DNA from: Pseudomonadota bacterium
GTDB lineage: Bacteria; Pseudomonadota; Gammaproteobacteria; Pseudomonadales; Pseudomonadaceae
Direction of reading: 5' to 3'
Length of the DNA: 64,000 nt
NCBI GenBank assembly: GCA_023388335.1
Contig: JAEWGL010000213.1
Span: 27,848-91,847, forward strand
Below, piece by piece: positions 54,337 to 63,484 of this stretch. Below the pieces are notes generated by a model. The model was not told where the DNA came from. It saw only the letters and a program-made list of their open reading frames with translations, and did no database searches. Every line of letters starts with the position of its first letter. Positions within the stretch are counted from its first letter, which is position 1. Both the position numbers and the translations under genes were made by a program.

Positions 54337-56855
54337 CAGTCGAGTCCCAGCTGCTTGCGCATGCGCGCGGTGATGGACTGCCGGGTACTGCCAATCTCGG
54401 CCCAGGGGTCCTCGATGTCGGCCAGGCGTTCGCGCAGGTTGGCCAGGTTCCACTGGTTGGCGCCTTTAAGCTGCTGCAGTTCCTCGCGCCAGATCGGCAC
54501 CGATACCGGCAAGCCCTCGCGGGCCCGCAGCGTGTAGGCACAAGCCGTGGTAGCGCCTTTGCCGTTGCGCAGGTAGTCGATGAAGATCCGCCCGATCCGG
54601 TTTTTGGGTCCGGACACAGCGGACAGCCGGTCTGGGAACAGCCCGGCGAGGTGATCGACGATGGCATGGCTGAAGTCCTTGACTTCGTCCCACCCCGCGC
54701 GCCGAGTCAGCGGCACGACAATGTGCATGCCCTTGCCGCCGCTGGTCTTGATGAAGCTGCGCAGGCCTAGCTCATCGAGCAGGGTCAGGGTCAGGTGGGT
54801 GGCTTCGAGCATGGCTTTCCACGGCAGGGCCGGGTCAGGGTCCAGGTCGAGGACAAAGCGGTCAGGTTTGTCGAAGCTTTTCTCGGTGGCGTTCCAGGTG
54901 TGCAGCTCGAGCATGTTCATCTGGACCGCGCCCAGCAGCGTGTCGGGGCGGTTGATGATCATCACTGCCTGGCCCGCCTCGGCCTTGTCGTGGGTGACGA
55001 TATTGGGGATACGGAGCTGGCCCGCGTTCTTCTGGAAGAACAACTCGCCCGTCAGGCCATCCGGGGCACGAACCAGTGCGACGGGGCGCTGGGTCAGGTG
55101 CGGGAGAATCCAGTCGGCGACCTCGGCGTAGTACTCGGCAATCTGGCGCTTGGTGGCGCCGCTGCTGGGGTCGATCACGCGGTCGGGGTGAGTCAGATGC
55201 AGATTGCCCATGTGCGGAGTCTGGGCGGCGGTCTTCTTCGGCATGGGTCGTTCCAGGTCAATGGCCGTAGCCGGCTTGTCGTCGCGCAGGCCGTGGAATA
55301 CCGCTTGGCGGACGATGCCCTCGCGGGTCATCTGGGCATAGGCCACTTCGGCCAGCAACTGCGGCTTGAGCCAATGCACGCCACGGGCTTCGGCGCCGGT
55401 CGGCGGATTGGCCAGGGTGGGACGCTCGCCCGCCAGCGGCTTGAGGCGGGCGTGGATGGTTTCCAACGTAGTGGCACTGAAGCCCGTACCGACCTTGCCG
55501 GCGTAGCGCAGCTCGCCGCTGTCATTGTCATGCAGGGCCAACAACAGCGCCCCGAAGTCACTACGGCTGCCCTTGGGATCGGTGTAGCCGACGATCACGA
55601 ACTCCTGGCGTTGTTTGCATTTGAGCTTGATCCAGTCGTTGCTGCGCCGGCCCACGTAGGTGCTGCCCACACGCTTGCCGATCAGGCCCTCGAGCTCCAG
55701 GCGGCAAGCGCTGTCGAGCAGGGAGTCGACCGGCTCGTCGAAATCGGCGGAGTAGTTCAGCGCTTTGGCGCTGTTGTTCTCCAGCAGCGCCTGGAGGCTC
55801 GCCCGGCGTTCCTGCAGCGGACAATCGCGTAGGTCCTTGCCGTCGAGGTACAGCAAGTCGAACAGGTAATAGCTGATCTGCTCGTCACTGTGCGTGTCGA
55901 AGGCGTTCTGCAGGGCCTGGAAGTCGACCACACCCTGCTCGTTGGTTACCACCACCTCGCCATCGAGCCAGGCCGACTTGACCTTGAGCGTACGCAGCGC
56001 CTCCACCTGGCGCGGCATCTTCGCGCTCCAGTCGTGGCCGTTGCGGGTAAACAGGCGTACCTCCTTGTCGTCGATCCGGGCGAGGATACGGTAGCCGTCG
56101 AACTTGACCTCATAACGCCAGTCGCCACTTGGAGGGGATTCGACCAGCGTGGCCAGCTGGGGTTGCAGCTTTTCCGGCAATTGGGCTTTGCGCGCGGCGC
56201 TGCCGGGCTTGCTCGTGCTGGCGGTGGGGCGCGCTGCGCTGCTGGGTTTGTCCGCGGTCCTGGCTGCGTGCTTAGTTGCGCTCTTGGCCCGTCGCGGCAG
56301 CAAGGTACGGTCACTCAGCACACTGTCGGGCTGAGCCTGGAGGATATCGTAGTCAGCTTCGCTACGCGCTTGGTCATCAGCGGACTTGATCAGCATCCAT
56401 TGCTCCTTCTTGCCGCCCAGGCGGGTGCGAAAAAGGTTCCAGATGCCGGCGAGCTTTTCCCCGTACAGGCGAAAGCGCAGCTTGCCTTTGGCGTAGGCTT
56501 GGTGCGGATCTCCCTCCGGCTCCCATATGCCGCGGTCCCACACAATTACATCGCCCGCGCCGTAATGCCCCTCGGGGATGCTGCCTTCGAAATTGGCATA
56601 GTCCAGCGGGTGGTCCTCCACGTGCACGGCCAGGCGACGGACCTTGGGGTCCAATGAAGGGCCCTTGGGAATTGCCCAGCTTTTCAGGGTGCCGTCGAGT
56701 TCCAGGCGGAAGTCGTAGTGCAGGTGGCTGGCGTCGTGCTTCTGTATGCAAAACTGCAATGCCTGGGCCTGCTTGGCGCGGCGAGACTTGCCAGCGGGCT
56801 CTGGCGTGGCGTTGAAGTCGCGCTTGCGCTCATACTCCTGCAGGGGCTTTGCCAT
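54336..56855 (-). CDS. ligD: Multifunctional DNA ligase D (LigD)
   Basis: 839 residues. Order: N-terminal phosphoesterase (KHDASHLHYDFRLE, H44/H46/D48, about 35-160), ATP-dependent ligase with nucleotide-binding K251 in YEVKFDGYRI and LIGKRVGSTYVGRRSNDW, C-terminal primase-polymerase from about 550 with HLTHPDRVIDP and catalytic DLDPDP (about 669-673). Same PE-Lig-Pol order as P. aeruginosa LigD. Partner of Ku for stationary-phase and spore-type end joining. First gene of the overlapping operon. Confidence 0.97.
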   Translation of the reverse strand: MAKPLQEYERKRDFNATPEPAGKSRRAKQAQALQFCIQKHDASHLHYDFRLELDGTLKSWAIPKGPSLDPKVRRLAVHVEDHPLDYANFEGSIPEGHYGAGDVIVWDRGIWEPEGDPHQAYAKGKLRFRLYGEKLAGIWNLFRTRLGGKKEQWMLIKSADDQARSEADYDILQAQPDSVLSDRTLLPRRAKSATKHAARTADKPSSAARPTASTSKPGSAARKAQLPEKLQPQLATLVESPPSGDWRYEVKFDGYRILARIDDKEVRLFTRNGHDWSAKMPRQVEALRTLKVKSAWLDGEVVVTNEQGVVDFQALQNAFDTHSDEQISYYLFDLLYLDGKDLRDCPLQERRASLQALLENNSAKALNYSADFDEPVDSLLDSACRLELEGLIGKRVGSTYVGRRSNDWIKLKCKQRQEFVIVGYTDPKGSRSDFGALLLALHDNDSGELRYAGKVGTGFSATTLETIHARLKPLAGERPTLANPPTGAEARGVHWLKPQLLAEVAYAQMTREGIVRQAVFHGLRDDKPATAIDLERPMPKKTAAQTPHMGNLHLTHPDRVIDPSSGATKRQIAEYYAEVADWILPHLTQRPVALVRAPDGLTGELFFQKNAGQLRIPNIVTHDKAEAGQAVMIINRPDTLLGAVQMNMLELHTWNATEKSFDKPDRFVLDLDPDPALPWKAMLEATHLTLTLLDELGLRSFIKTSGGKGMHIVVPLTRRAGWDEVKDFSHAIVDHLAGLFPDRLSAVSGPKNRIGRIFIDYLRNGKGATTACAYTLRAREGLPVSVPIWREELQQLKGANQWNLANLRERLADIEDPWAEIGSTRQSITARMRKQLGLD

Positions 56856-57008
56856 GGGGGCTCCGGGATTCTCGGGTCTCTAGGAATGGGAGAGATTGGC
56901 GGCCTCCAGAGTTCAATCTATTGCGCAGGCGAACCGTCAGGCAAAAACTCTGAATCATTGCCAATCCAGCGCAGTCGACTGGAGGAGCCCATACGATGGA
57001 GAGGCACC

Positions 57009-57494
57009 ATGAGCAGCCAAGCAGACGACCCAAAGACGACGCGCGCACCCCAGGAGATCGACGATACCGAGGACCGCATGGGCGAGGTTCGCGAACTGGA
57101 TTTCAGCGAGCGTCGCGATGAGCGTCAGGGCCGCGTCGGTGACGAACGCCCGGTCGCGGAGCAGGAGCAGGAATTCCCGCCCGAGCGCGTGGCGCAAAGC
57201 GGCATGAGTGGCGGTGAAGCCCTGACCGAGGGTATCCATGAAGACCACGTGTCGATGGATGACATGACCCCGGAAACCTTGATTGACGAGACCGGCGCAC
57301 GTGGTCCGGACGAACCCGGCGGCAGCGGCCCGGCAGACCAGAGCCTGCGCGAAGTCGGCGGAGCCGAGATCGGCGGTGGCAGTGGCCTGGATGAAGCCGA
57401 GCTGGGCCGTTCCGCGCCTTTGGATGGTAAGCCCTGGACCGACGAGGTGTCGCCGGTGGACGGGAATGACGAAGACATGACGAAGAGGAAATGA
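57009..57494 (+). CDS. Acidic hypothetical protein (disordered)
   Basis: 161 residues, strongly acidic and Gly/Pro-rich (EIDDTEDRMGEVRELDFSE, then DDMTPETLIDETGARGPDEP, DEAELGRSAPLDGKP). Related Pseudomonas proteins are annotated as HPr-related but no HPr fold is visible. Divergent from ligD; ATG 57009 with GAGAGGCACC. Overlaps metallothionein (ATGA). Probably stress-induced. Confidence 0.8.
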   Translation: MSSQADDPKTTRAPQEIDDTEDRMGEVRELDFSERRDERQGRVGDERPVAEQEQEFPPERVAQSGMSGGEALTEGIHEDHVSMDDMTPETLIDETGARGPDEPGGSGPADQSLREVGGAEIGGGSGLDEAELGRSAPLDGKPWTDEVSPVDGNDEDMTKRK

Positions 57495-57682
57495 CCATGG
57501 CCGATCAACAATGTGCCTGCCCAGATTGCGAATGCATCGTCGATGCCAATGCCCAGGCCCAAGGGGGCGAAGCCTACTGCTGCGAGGCTTGCGCCTCGGG
57601 ACATAAGGGTGGCAGTCCTTGCCGTATGCCAGGGTGTCATTGCGGTGAGAGTGACAAGTTGGAACGGGAGGACGCGCTGTAG
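57491..57682 (+). CDS. bmtA: Bacterial metallothionein (BmtA-like)
   Basis: 63 residues (or 61 from ATG 57497): CACPDCECIVDANAQ, AYCCEACASGHKGG, PCRMPGCHCGE, nine or more Cys and two His. Binds Zn/Cd/Cu. ATG 57491 overlaps the preceding stop. Part of the stress block. Confidence 0.95.
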   Translation: MTMADQQCACPDCECIVDANAQAQGGEAYCCEACASGHKGGSPCRMPGCHCGESDKLEREDAL

Positions 57683-57699
57683 CATCCTTGGCGGGCCTC

Positions 57700-58128
57700 T
57701 CAGTCCACCTGCCAGACGCCCGCGTTACTTTCACAATCAATCCGCGCCTGGCCGAGGTTGGCGGTGCTGTAGTAGTAGGTCAGCACTCGCGCCTCGTCCG
57801 GGACGGCGGGGCGGGTCGAGGGCTCGCCGCGACCGCCGGAGCTGTGATTGGCCAGGCTTTCCTGGGTCAGAGGTGCCATGCAGCGCCCGACGCTGCCTTG
57901 CGCGCAACTGGGGACCTCACGCTTCTCGCTATTGAGCATTTCCTTGCTTTCGTTACTGCACGACCAGGCAATCGCTTCAGCCGGCATGCCGCTGAAGGTG
58001 TAGCAGGTGTGCTCCTCGACAGGGGTTACGGCTTCACTGGAGGACCGGGTGACGACGTCACAGGCTTCGGCCAGTACCTGGGTACTGGCCAGAGCGCCTA
58101 GCATCAACAGCCATGGATAGATACGCAT
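57700..58128 (-). CDS. Periplasmic Cys-rich hypothetical protein
   Basis: 142 residues. Signal peptide cleaved after QVLA, mature part with six Cys (EACDV, HTCYTF, SCSNES, PSCAQ, RCMAP, IDCESN), suggesting three disulfides. C-terminal part VLTYYYSTANLGQARIDCE. No family recognised. ATG 58128 after GGGAGGCAAGC. Between metallothionein and ybhN. Confidence 0.75.
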   Translation of the reverse strand: MRIYPWLLMLGALASTQVLAEACDVVTRSSSEAVTPVEEHTCYTFSGMPAEAIAWSCSNESKEMLNSEKREVPSCAQGSVGRCMAPLTQESLANHSSGGRGEPSTRPAVPDEARVLTYYYSTANLGQARIDCESNAGVWQVD

Positions 58129-58156
58129 GCTTGCCTCCCGGGCCATGGGCCCTCTG

Positions 58157-59116
58157 TCATGTCTTGCGTAAGGTCGCCTTGCCTTGCTGGCGCATGGCTT
58201 TTGCGCGTTTTTCCAGTACCAGGTAGGTCACGACCGCCAGTAGCAGCGGGATCAGGTAATACAGCGTGCGATAGCCCAGCAAGGCGGCGACCAGGCTGCC
58301 TTGGTTGATCTGGCCGTGTAGCAGGGCGAGGAACACTGCTTCGAGTACGCCCAGCCCCGCGGGAATGTGCGCAACCACACCGGCCACGCAGCTGATCAGC
58401 AGGATGCCGAGAATCGAGGGGAAGAACAGGTCGTGTGGCAGCAGCCAGTAGATCAGCGCCGCCATCAGCGCCCAATTGCTGGCGCCCAGCACGACCTGGA
58501 TCAGCGCCAGGCGCAGCGAGGGCAGGGTGATCTCGTGCTCACGCCAGCGCCAGGTACGCCGCTTGGCAAAACCGCAGGCATACAGGTAGCCGGCCGCCAG
58601 GGCCATGAGCAGCACGCCGATCCCTTGTAGCCCGCTGGCACCGACCGCCCAGGTGTCGGGCAGCTTGACCAGCCGCAGCGCGAATACCGTACCGGCCAGG
58701 GCCATGTAGCCTACCCAGTTGGTGAGGATGCCCAGGCTGATGATCCGGGTGATGGTCGCAGTGTCCAGCCCAAGCCGGCTGTATAACCGATAACGCAGCG
58801 CGACGCCGCCCACCCAGGTGGTGAAGTTAAGGTTGAAGGCATAGCAGACGAAGGCCACGGGCAACACCTGGCGCGCTGGCAGCCGATGGCCGGTGTAGGC
58901 CCGTGCTAACAGGTCATAGCAACTGAAGACGACGAAGCTGCACAGGGCAATCGCCAGGCCGATGAGCAGTGTGCTTGGCTTGTACGCCTGCAGCGACTGA
59001 CGCACCTCCGCCCAGTCCAGGTTGCGGGCCAGCAGGTAGAGGAGGGTGGGGATCAGGATCAGGAAAACCACCGTCATGATCCGCTTGGCCCAGACATGCC
59101 ATCGCTTTGATTCCAT
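58157..59116 (-). CDS. ybhN: YbhN family membrane protein (LPG synthetase TM-like)
   Basis: 319 residues, about eight membrane helices, PF03706-type. FNFTTWVGGVALRYRLYSRLG (reads NLNFTTWVGGVALRYR) and GVVAHIPAGLGVLEAVFLALL are the conserved motifs. In E. coli, ybhP-clsB-ybhN form one operon; same order here. Overlaps clsB stop by one base. Possible phospholipid flippase or aminoacylation partner, unproven. Confidence 0.92.
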   Translation of the reverse strand: MESKRWHVWAKRIMTVVFLILIPTLLYLLARNLDWAEVRQSLQAYKPSTLLIGLAIALCSFVVFSCYDLLARAYTGHRLPARQVLPVAFVCYAFNLNFTTWVGGVALRYRLYSRLGLDTATITRIISLGILTNWVGYMALAGTVFALRLVKLPDTWAVGASGLQGIGVLLMALAAGYLYACGFAKRRTWRWREHEITLPSLRLALIQVVLGASNWALMAALIYWLLPHDLFFPSILGILLISCVAGVVAHIPAGLGVLEAVFLALLHGQINQGSLVAALLGYRTLYYLIPLLLAVVTYLVLEKRAKAMRQQGKATLRKT

Positions 59117-60318
59117 TACAACTTGCCCTCGTGCAGTTTGCCATCGATCTGGATGGGCGGTTGCAGGGATTGCAACAGCTGGCGGTGAGCGGGGAACCAG
59201 CCGGCGATCGCCGGAAAGAACCGGGTCGCGTGGAAGCCAAGAAAAATCAGCGGCGCGCGCCACCAGTAGCCGCGGACCATGCGCTCTAGCGTCACCGCTT
59301 TGCACTGTTGGGCACCCATTTCGGTCAGGTGCTCATAGAGCTGCTGGTTGAAGGCGCGGTCACGGATCATCAGGTTGGCTTCCAGGTTCAGTGACAGGCT
59401 CAACGGGTCGAGATTGCTGGAGCCGACGGTGGACCACTCGTCATCGACCAGGGCGACCTTGCCGTGCAAGGGACGCTGGCAATATTCGTAGATGGTCACG
59501 CCGTCGCGCAGCAAGTAGTTGTAGAGTAGCCGCGACAGCGCGCGAACCCAGCGCATGTCGGGTTGCCCCTGGAGAATCAGGGTCACCTCGACCCCGCGGC
59601 GCGCGGCATTGCGCAGCTCGCGCAACAAGCGGTAGCCGGGGAAGAAGTAGGCGTTGGCCACCACCAGGCGGTTACGCGCGCCGCGGAAGGCAGCCAGGTA
59701 TTGCTGCTCGATGTCGGTGCGCCTGCGCTGGTTGTCGCGCTCGACCAGCATCGCCGTGACGTTGCCGGTGGGCTTGAGCTGCGGACGCACCTGGCTAGGC
59801 GGTTCCAGCACGGGTGCCATCAGTTTGCGGCTGGAGGCATGCACCAGTGCCACCACGGGGCCGGTGACCTCCACTGCGTAATCCTGCTTGGCCATGGGGC
59901 CGTAGTCACCGAGGTGGTCGGCGCCGTAGTTGATGCCGCCAATGAAGGCCAGTTCGCCGTCGATGACCACGATCTTGCGGTGCAGCCGGCGGAACAGGTT
60001 GGTGCGCATGCCCACCAGGCGGGGTTGCGGGTCGAACACATGGAAACTGATGCCGACAGTGGTCATGGCGGCAATGAATTCATCCGAGAGGTCGGCGGTT
60101 CCGTAGCCATCGACCGCCACTTCGACCCTGACGCCACGCTGGGCGGCGTCGATCAGCGCTTGCTGCAGCTGTTGGCCGACCTTGTCGTCGAAGATGATGA
60201 AGGTTTCCAGAAGGATCTCTTCGCGCGCCTGGCCGATGGCCTCGAAGACGCGCGGATAGAATTCCTCGCCATTGACCAGCAGCTTGACGCTGTTGCCATC
60301 GACCCAGGGTCTGTTCAC
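59116..60318 (-). CDS. clsB: Cardiolipin synthase ClsB
   Basis: 400 residues. Two PLD HKD motifs: [19 protein letters not shown] (first) and [19 protein letters not shown] (second). Makes cardiolipin from phosphatidylglycerol. Start is a GTG (60318), [14 protein letters not shown], overlapping the YbhP stop as GTGA; the in-frame upstream frame lies inside ybhP. Confidence 0.95.
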   Translation of the reverse strand: MNRPWVDGNSVKLLVNGEEFYPRVFEAIGQAREEILLETFIIFDDKVGQQLQQALIDAAQRGVRVEVAVDGYGTADLSDEFIAAMTTVGISFHVFDPQPRLVGMRTNLFRRLHRKIVVIDGELAFIGGINYGADHLGDYGPMAKQDYAVEVTGPVVALVHASSRKLMAPVLEPPSQVRPQLKPTGNVTAMLVERDNQRRRTDIEQQYLAAFRGARNRLVVANAYFFPGYRLLRELRNAARRGVEVTLILQGQPDMRWVRALSRLLYNYLLRDGVTIYEYCQRPLHGKVALVDDEWSTVGSSNLDPLSLSLNLEANLMIRDRAFNQQLYEHLTEMGAQQCKAVTLERMVRGYWWRAPLIFLGFHATRFFPAIAGWFPAHRQLLQSLQPPIQIDGKLHEGKL

Positions 60319-61100
60319 AGGCTTATCTCCGCAGCCAATGGGGCATGATCCGAGAGGTGCGACCACGGCCAGGACGAAAGCACCCGGGCGTTGTGCGGTA
60401 CGGCGTTGCGCAGATAGATACGGTCCAGGCGTAGCAATGGCAGGCGCGCCGGGAAGCTGCGCGCCGGGGCGCCGCGGGTCTTGCCGAAGGCTTCGACCAG
60501 GCGCTCGGAAAGCACGTCGTCAGCCTTGAGCCGCCAATCGTTGAAATCACCGGCAATGACTACCGGGGCGTCGGCGGGCAGACGGTCCAGCAGGTCCAGG
60601 AGCAAGCGTACCTGCTCTTGACGATGGGCCTCGCGCAGCCCCAGGTGTACGCACACGGCATGCACCTGGTCGTGCCCGGGTACGTCCAGGCGGCAATGCA
60701 GCAGGCCACGCTGCTCGTTGCCATGGATCGAAACATCAAGGTTGTTGTATTCGAGGATGGGAAACTTGGACAGCAGGGCATTGCCATGGTCGCCGTGCGG
60801 GTACACGGCATTGCGCCCATAGGCGAACTGCGGCCACATGCTGTCGGCCAGAAACTCGTACTGCGGTGTGTCTGGCCAGGCTGAATGACGCTGGGCATGG
60901 TGCTCGTGGCTACCATGCACCTCCTGCAGGAACACAAGATCAGCACCAGTGGTGCGCACGGCATCGCGCAGCTCCGGCAGAATGAAGCGCCGGTTGAAGA
61001 ACGTGAAGCCCTTGTGCACGTTGATCGTCAGGACGTTCAGGCGGTGCACGGCAGTGACAGGGTCGATGATGCTGCTGGGCGCGGGCAGGGTCTTTGTCAC
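60315..61100 (-). CDS. ybhP: Endonuclease/exonuclease/phosphatase family protein YbhP
   Basis: 261 residues. EEP fold: [52 protein letters not shown]. In the ybhP-clsB-ybhN arrangement it is thought to be a phosphodiesterase acting on lipid head groups, unproven. Start overlaps the DUF72 stop as ATGA. Confidence 0.94.
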   Translation of the reverse strand: MTKTLPAPSSIIDPVTAVHRLNVLTINVHKGFTFFNRRFILPELRDAVRTTGADLVFLQEVHGSHEHHAQRHSAWPDTPQYEFLADSMWPQFAYGRNAVYPHGDHGNALLSKFPILEYNNLDVSIHGNEQRGLLHCRLDVPGHDQVHAVCVHLGLREAHRQEQVRLLLDLLDRLPADAPVVIAGDFNDWRLKADDVLSERLVEAFGKTRGAPARSFPARLPLLRLDRIYLRNAVPHNARVLSSWPWSHLSDHAPLAAEISL

Positions 61101-62014
61101 AGTTGCACTCCTGGTTCCACTCCGGGTTCGGTTTGCAGGTCCTCGTCCAGCTTCAGACGCTCGAGCAAGCGCCGGGCGTCATAAGGGGCGTGGACTTTCT
61201 GATCGTTGTCGAAATAACAGTAGATATCCCTGGAGCGTCGTTGGCGCGGTGCGCGCGAGACGATCAGGTGGGCGTCGTCCGGCTGCTGGCCATGGCTCCA
61301 GGCTTCGATGCGCTGGCCCCAACGGCGTAGCGCGGCCGACGTGTAGCCACTGCTATAGAGCTCGACATCGCCATGCAGGCGCAAATAGACGAAATCGGCG
61401 GTGACATCCTCGACATAAGGCCACTTGCCGGCGCTATCGGCGACCACCAGGGCAACCTTGTGCTTGCGCAGCAGCTTGACGAAGGCTTCGCACAAAAAGC
61501 TTTCATGGCGAATCTCGACGGCGTGGCGCAACGCAGCGTTGCCCTTGATCGCGGTGCCGCCGTTGTCTTGCAGGCGCTCGGCACAGTGGCTGGCGCAGCG
61601 ACGCGCGGCCTGGCGGTCATGGGGCAGCAACTCGAGAAAACGCATGAAGCGCTCCTCGTCGAACTTCATGTTCGGCGGAAACTGCCAGAGGATCGGGCCC
61701 AGCTTGTCGCCGAGCAGCAAGGGGCCTGAAGCGAAGAAGTTGGCCAGCGGCTCCTCGATCTCCTTGAGCCGGCGCATGTGAGTGATGTAGCGCGGCCCCT
61801 TGACCGAGAACACGAAGTTCTCGGGCGTGTCATCACGCCAGGCGATATAGCGCTCGGGGGTTTGCAGGCTGTAGAACGAGCCATTGATCTCGATGGTGTT
61901 GACCGCCCGTGAGGCAAAGGCCAGTTCATCGGCCTGGGGCAAGCCCTCGGGGTAGAAGTCCTTGCGCCACGGGCCGTAGCGCCAACCGGAAATACCGATA
62001 CGGATCTGGCTCAC
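61097..62014 (-). CDS. DUF72 family protein (YecE-like)
   Basis: 305 residues, TIM barrel. [55 protein letters not shown] and YLRLHGD with YSSGYT are the DUF72 motifs. Unknown biochemistry; likely heads the ybhP-clsB-ybhN operon. Start is GTG 62014 after CAGGAGACGCC. Confidence 0.93.
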   Translation of the reverse strand: MSQIRIGISGWRYGPWRKDFYPEGLPQADELAFASRAVNTIEINGSFYSLQTPERYIAWRDDTPENFVFSVKGPRYITHMRRLKEIEEPLANFFASGPLLLGDKLGPILWQFPPNMKFDEERFMRFLELLPHDRQAARRCASHCAERLQDNGGTAIKGNAALRHAVEIRHESFLCEAFVKLLRKHKVALVVADSAGKWPYVEDVTADFVYLRLHGDVELYSSGYTSAALRRWGQRIEAWSHGQQPDDAHLIVSRAPRQRRSRDIYCYFDNDQKVHAPYDARRLLERLKLDEDLQTEPGVEPGVQL

Positions 62015-62043
62015 GGCGTCTCCTGTGCTTCGTTACGTGCCAT
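62011..62043 (-). CDS. Tiny upstream ORF overlapping the DUF72 start
   Basis: [10 protein letters not shown] then TGA, 10 codons, with GAGGAATGAGCA before its ATG. The stop overlaps the GTG start of the DUF72 gene as GTGA. It could couple translation initiation or be chance. Confidence 0.35.
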   Translation of the reverse strand: MARNEAQETP

Positions 62044-62432
62044 TGCTCATTCCTCGAATGCTGTGGGCAGGAAACAAATGCCATGCGTCCTGCACGCCTC
62101 CAGTTGAGACCTTTGCACAGGGCCAAGGGTTCACCCCCAATGGACGAGTGGGCGGCCCCAGGCGAGGGGTACGAGGTGTTGAACTTTGCCGTCCGTTGAC
62201 CCTTCAAGATCGAAGCGCCGGCGAAAATGATTCGCCGTGCGTACAAGGGTCTGCTAGACCTTGAAGACATGCATTTCAAACAAGCGCATGCCCTGCGCAA
62301 GTAGCACGAGCAGATCGGCGAGGCGGTGACTCGTTCTCGGGTGAACTCGCCGAGCCCGATCCAGACGGCATGGAGCGCACGCCCGGTTGGCTGCGCTCGA
62401 TCATGGATGGACCGCCATCACTGGAGCACACC
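62044..62432. other. Intergenic stretch, DUF72 to ClpP-like
   Basis: About 390 bp. Fragments of open frame occur on both strands, but none has a ribosome binding site or a family match. AAGATCGAAGCGCCGGCGAAAATGATTCGCC (62208 on) reads like a broken coding segment. Probably degraded DNA plus promoters. Confidence 0.4.
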
Positions 62433-62984
62433 ATGGCCAGACACATCATTCATTTCACCGGCCCGATCAACTCGTCCACCTGCGGCAACCTGATCAACAC
62501 CTGCACCCGGGCCCTGCAGCAAGGCGCCGAGCGCCTGCAGATCAACGTCGCGACCATGGGCGGTGAATGCAGTTACGGCTTCACCCTGTACAACTTTCTG
62601 CGCTCATTGCCCGTGCCGGTCGACACCCACAACCTGGGCACCGTCGAATCGATGGGCAATATCATCTTCCTGGCTGGCGAGCATCGCACCGCCTGCGCCT
62701 ACAGCAAGTTCCTGTTTCACCCCTTTCACTGGACCCTGCACGGCTCGGTCGATCATTCGCGCATGGCGGAGTACGCCATGAGCCTGGACTACGACCTACG
62801 GCTGTATGCCGAGATCGTCGACGAACGCACGCAAGGCGCTACCGAGGCCCTGGACATACCCAGCTGCCTGATGGCCCATCCGCGCATCCTGGGCCCTAGG
62901 GAGGCAATGGAAACCGGAATGATCCATGCAATCGACGACCTGCCCATTCCCACCGATGCCAGCCAGTGGAGCGTGCATGCCTGA
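62433..62984 (+). CDS. ClpP-like serine protease-family protein
   Basis: 183 residues, ClpP/crotonase fold. INSSTCGNLINTC, LQINVATMGGECSYGFTLYNFL, catalytic-Ser-type VESMGNIIFLAG and His-type FLFHPFHW match ClpP. The usual Asp of the triad (in the SAPEAVEYGL segment) appears replaced: the segment reads AHPRILGPREAMETGM. Possibly weakly active or non-proteolytic. ATG 62433. Confidence 0.82.
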   Translation: MARHIIHFTGPINSSTCGNLINTCTRALQQGAERLQINVATMGGECSYGFTLYNFLRSLPVPVDTHNLGTVESMGNIIFLAGEHRTACAYSKFLFHPFHWTLHGSVDHSRMAEYAMSLDYDLRLYAEIVDERTQGATEALDIPSCLMAHPRILGPREAMETGMIHAIDDLPIPTDASQWSVHA

Positions 62985-63147
62985 GCCCTGTATCAGGCGA
63001 CTCGTCCCTGCGCAAGCGATTGGCGAAATGGACTTTGGCGCCACCGATCTGTTTAAAGCTAAAACGTTTGAGCTACCACCTTTACCCAAGTCTCCAAGGA
63101 GATGCACAGCGCATTTCGTGCAATCCATCATTGCAAGGAGAACTATC

Positions 63148-63375
63148 ATGATCCGTGAACAAGACAACAGCAGCCACGGCGCTGACATGGACGACAATGA
63201 CATGGACGACAACCCAGGCAACTTCGCCGATGACCGCGAAAAAGCCTCTGAAGCCGGCCAGCCAGGGAAAATGGGTGGGCAGTCGCCTGCAGGACAAACC
63301 GGCACTGCGCCGACCAAGGCAACGGAGAGAGGCCGCATGGGCGTGCTGCCCGGCGAAGAGGAGCTTGAAAAGTAA
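63148..63375 (+). CDS. KGG-like stress protein (second copy)
   Basis: 75 residues, hydrophilic. Core NPGNFADDREKASEAGQPGK aligns with the KGG core of the gene at 42942 (GNFANDREKAAEAGRKGG), with KGG replaced by PGKMGG. N-terminal DMDDNDMDDN acidic. ATG 63148 after AAGGAGAACTATC. Member of the same stress regulon by inference. Confidence 0.83.
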   Translation: MIREQDNSSHGADMDDNDMDDNPGNFADDREKASEAGQPGKMGGQSPAGQTGTAPTKATERGRMGVLPGEEELEK

Positions 63376-63484
63376 GGCATGAGTCCGCCGCGCGCTGGCG
63401 CCTGCCCAGGCTCCGGCGTAGCGGTTACACCCTGTACAGCGATCTGCAATCCCGTAGAGCAATAAAAACTGGAGGATTCAAATC

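Noticed and set aside
54795..55832. A 345-codon open frame antisense to ligD
   Set aside because: Lies wholly inside ligD, no family motif and no ribosome binding site; a codon-bias shadow.
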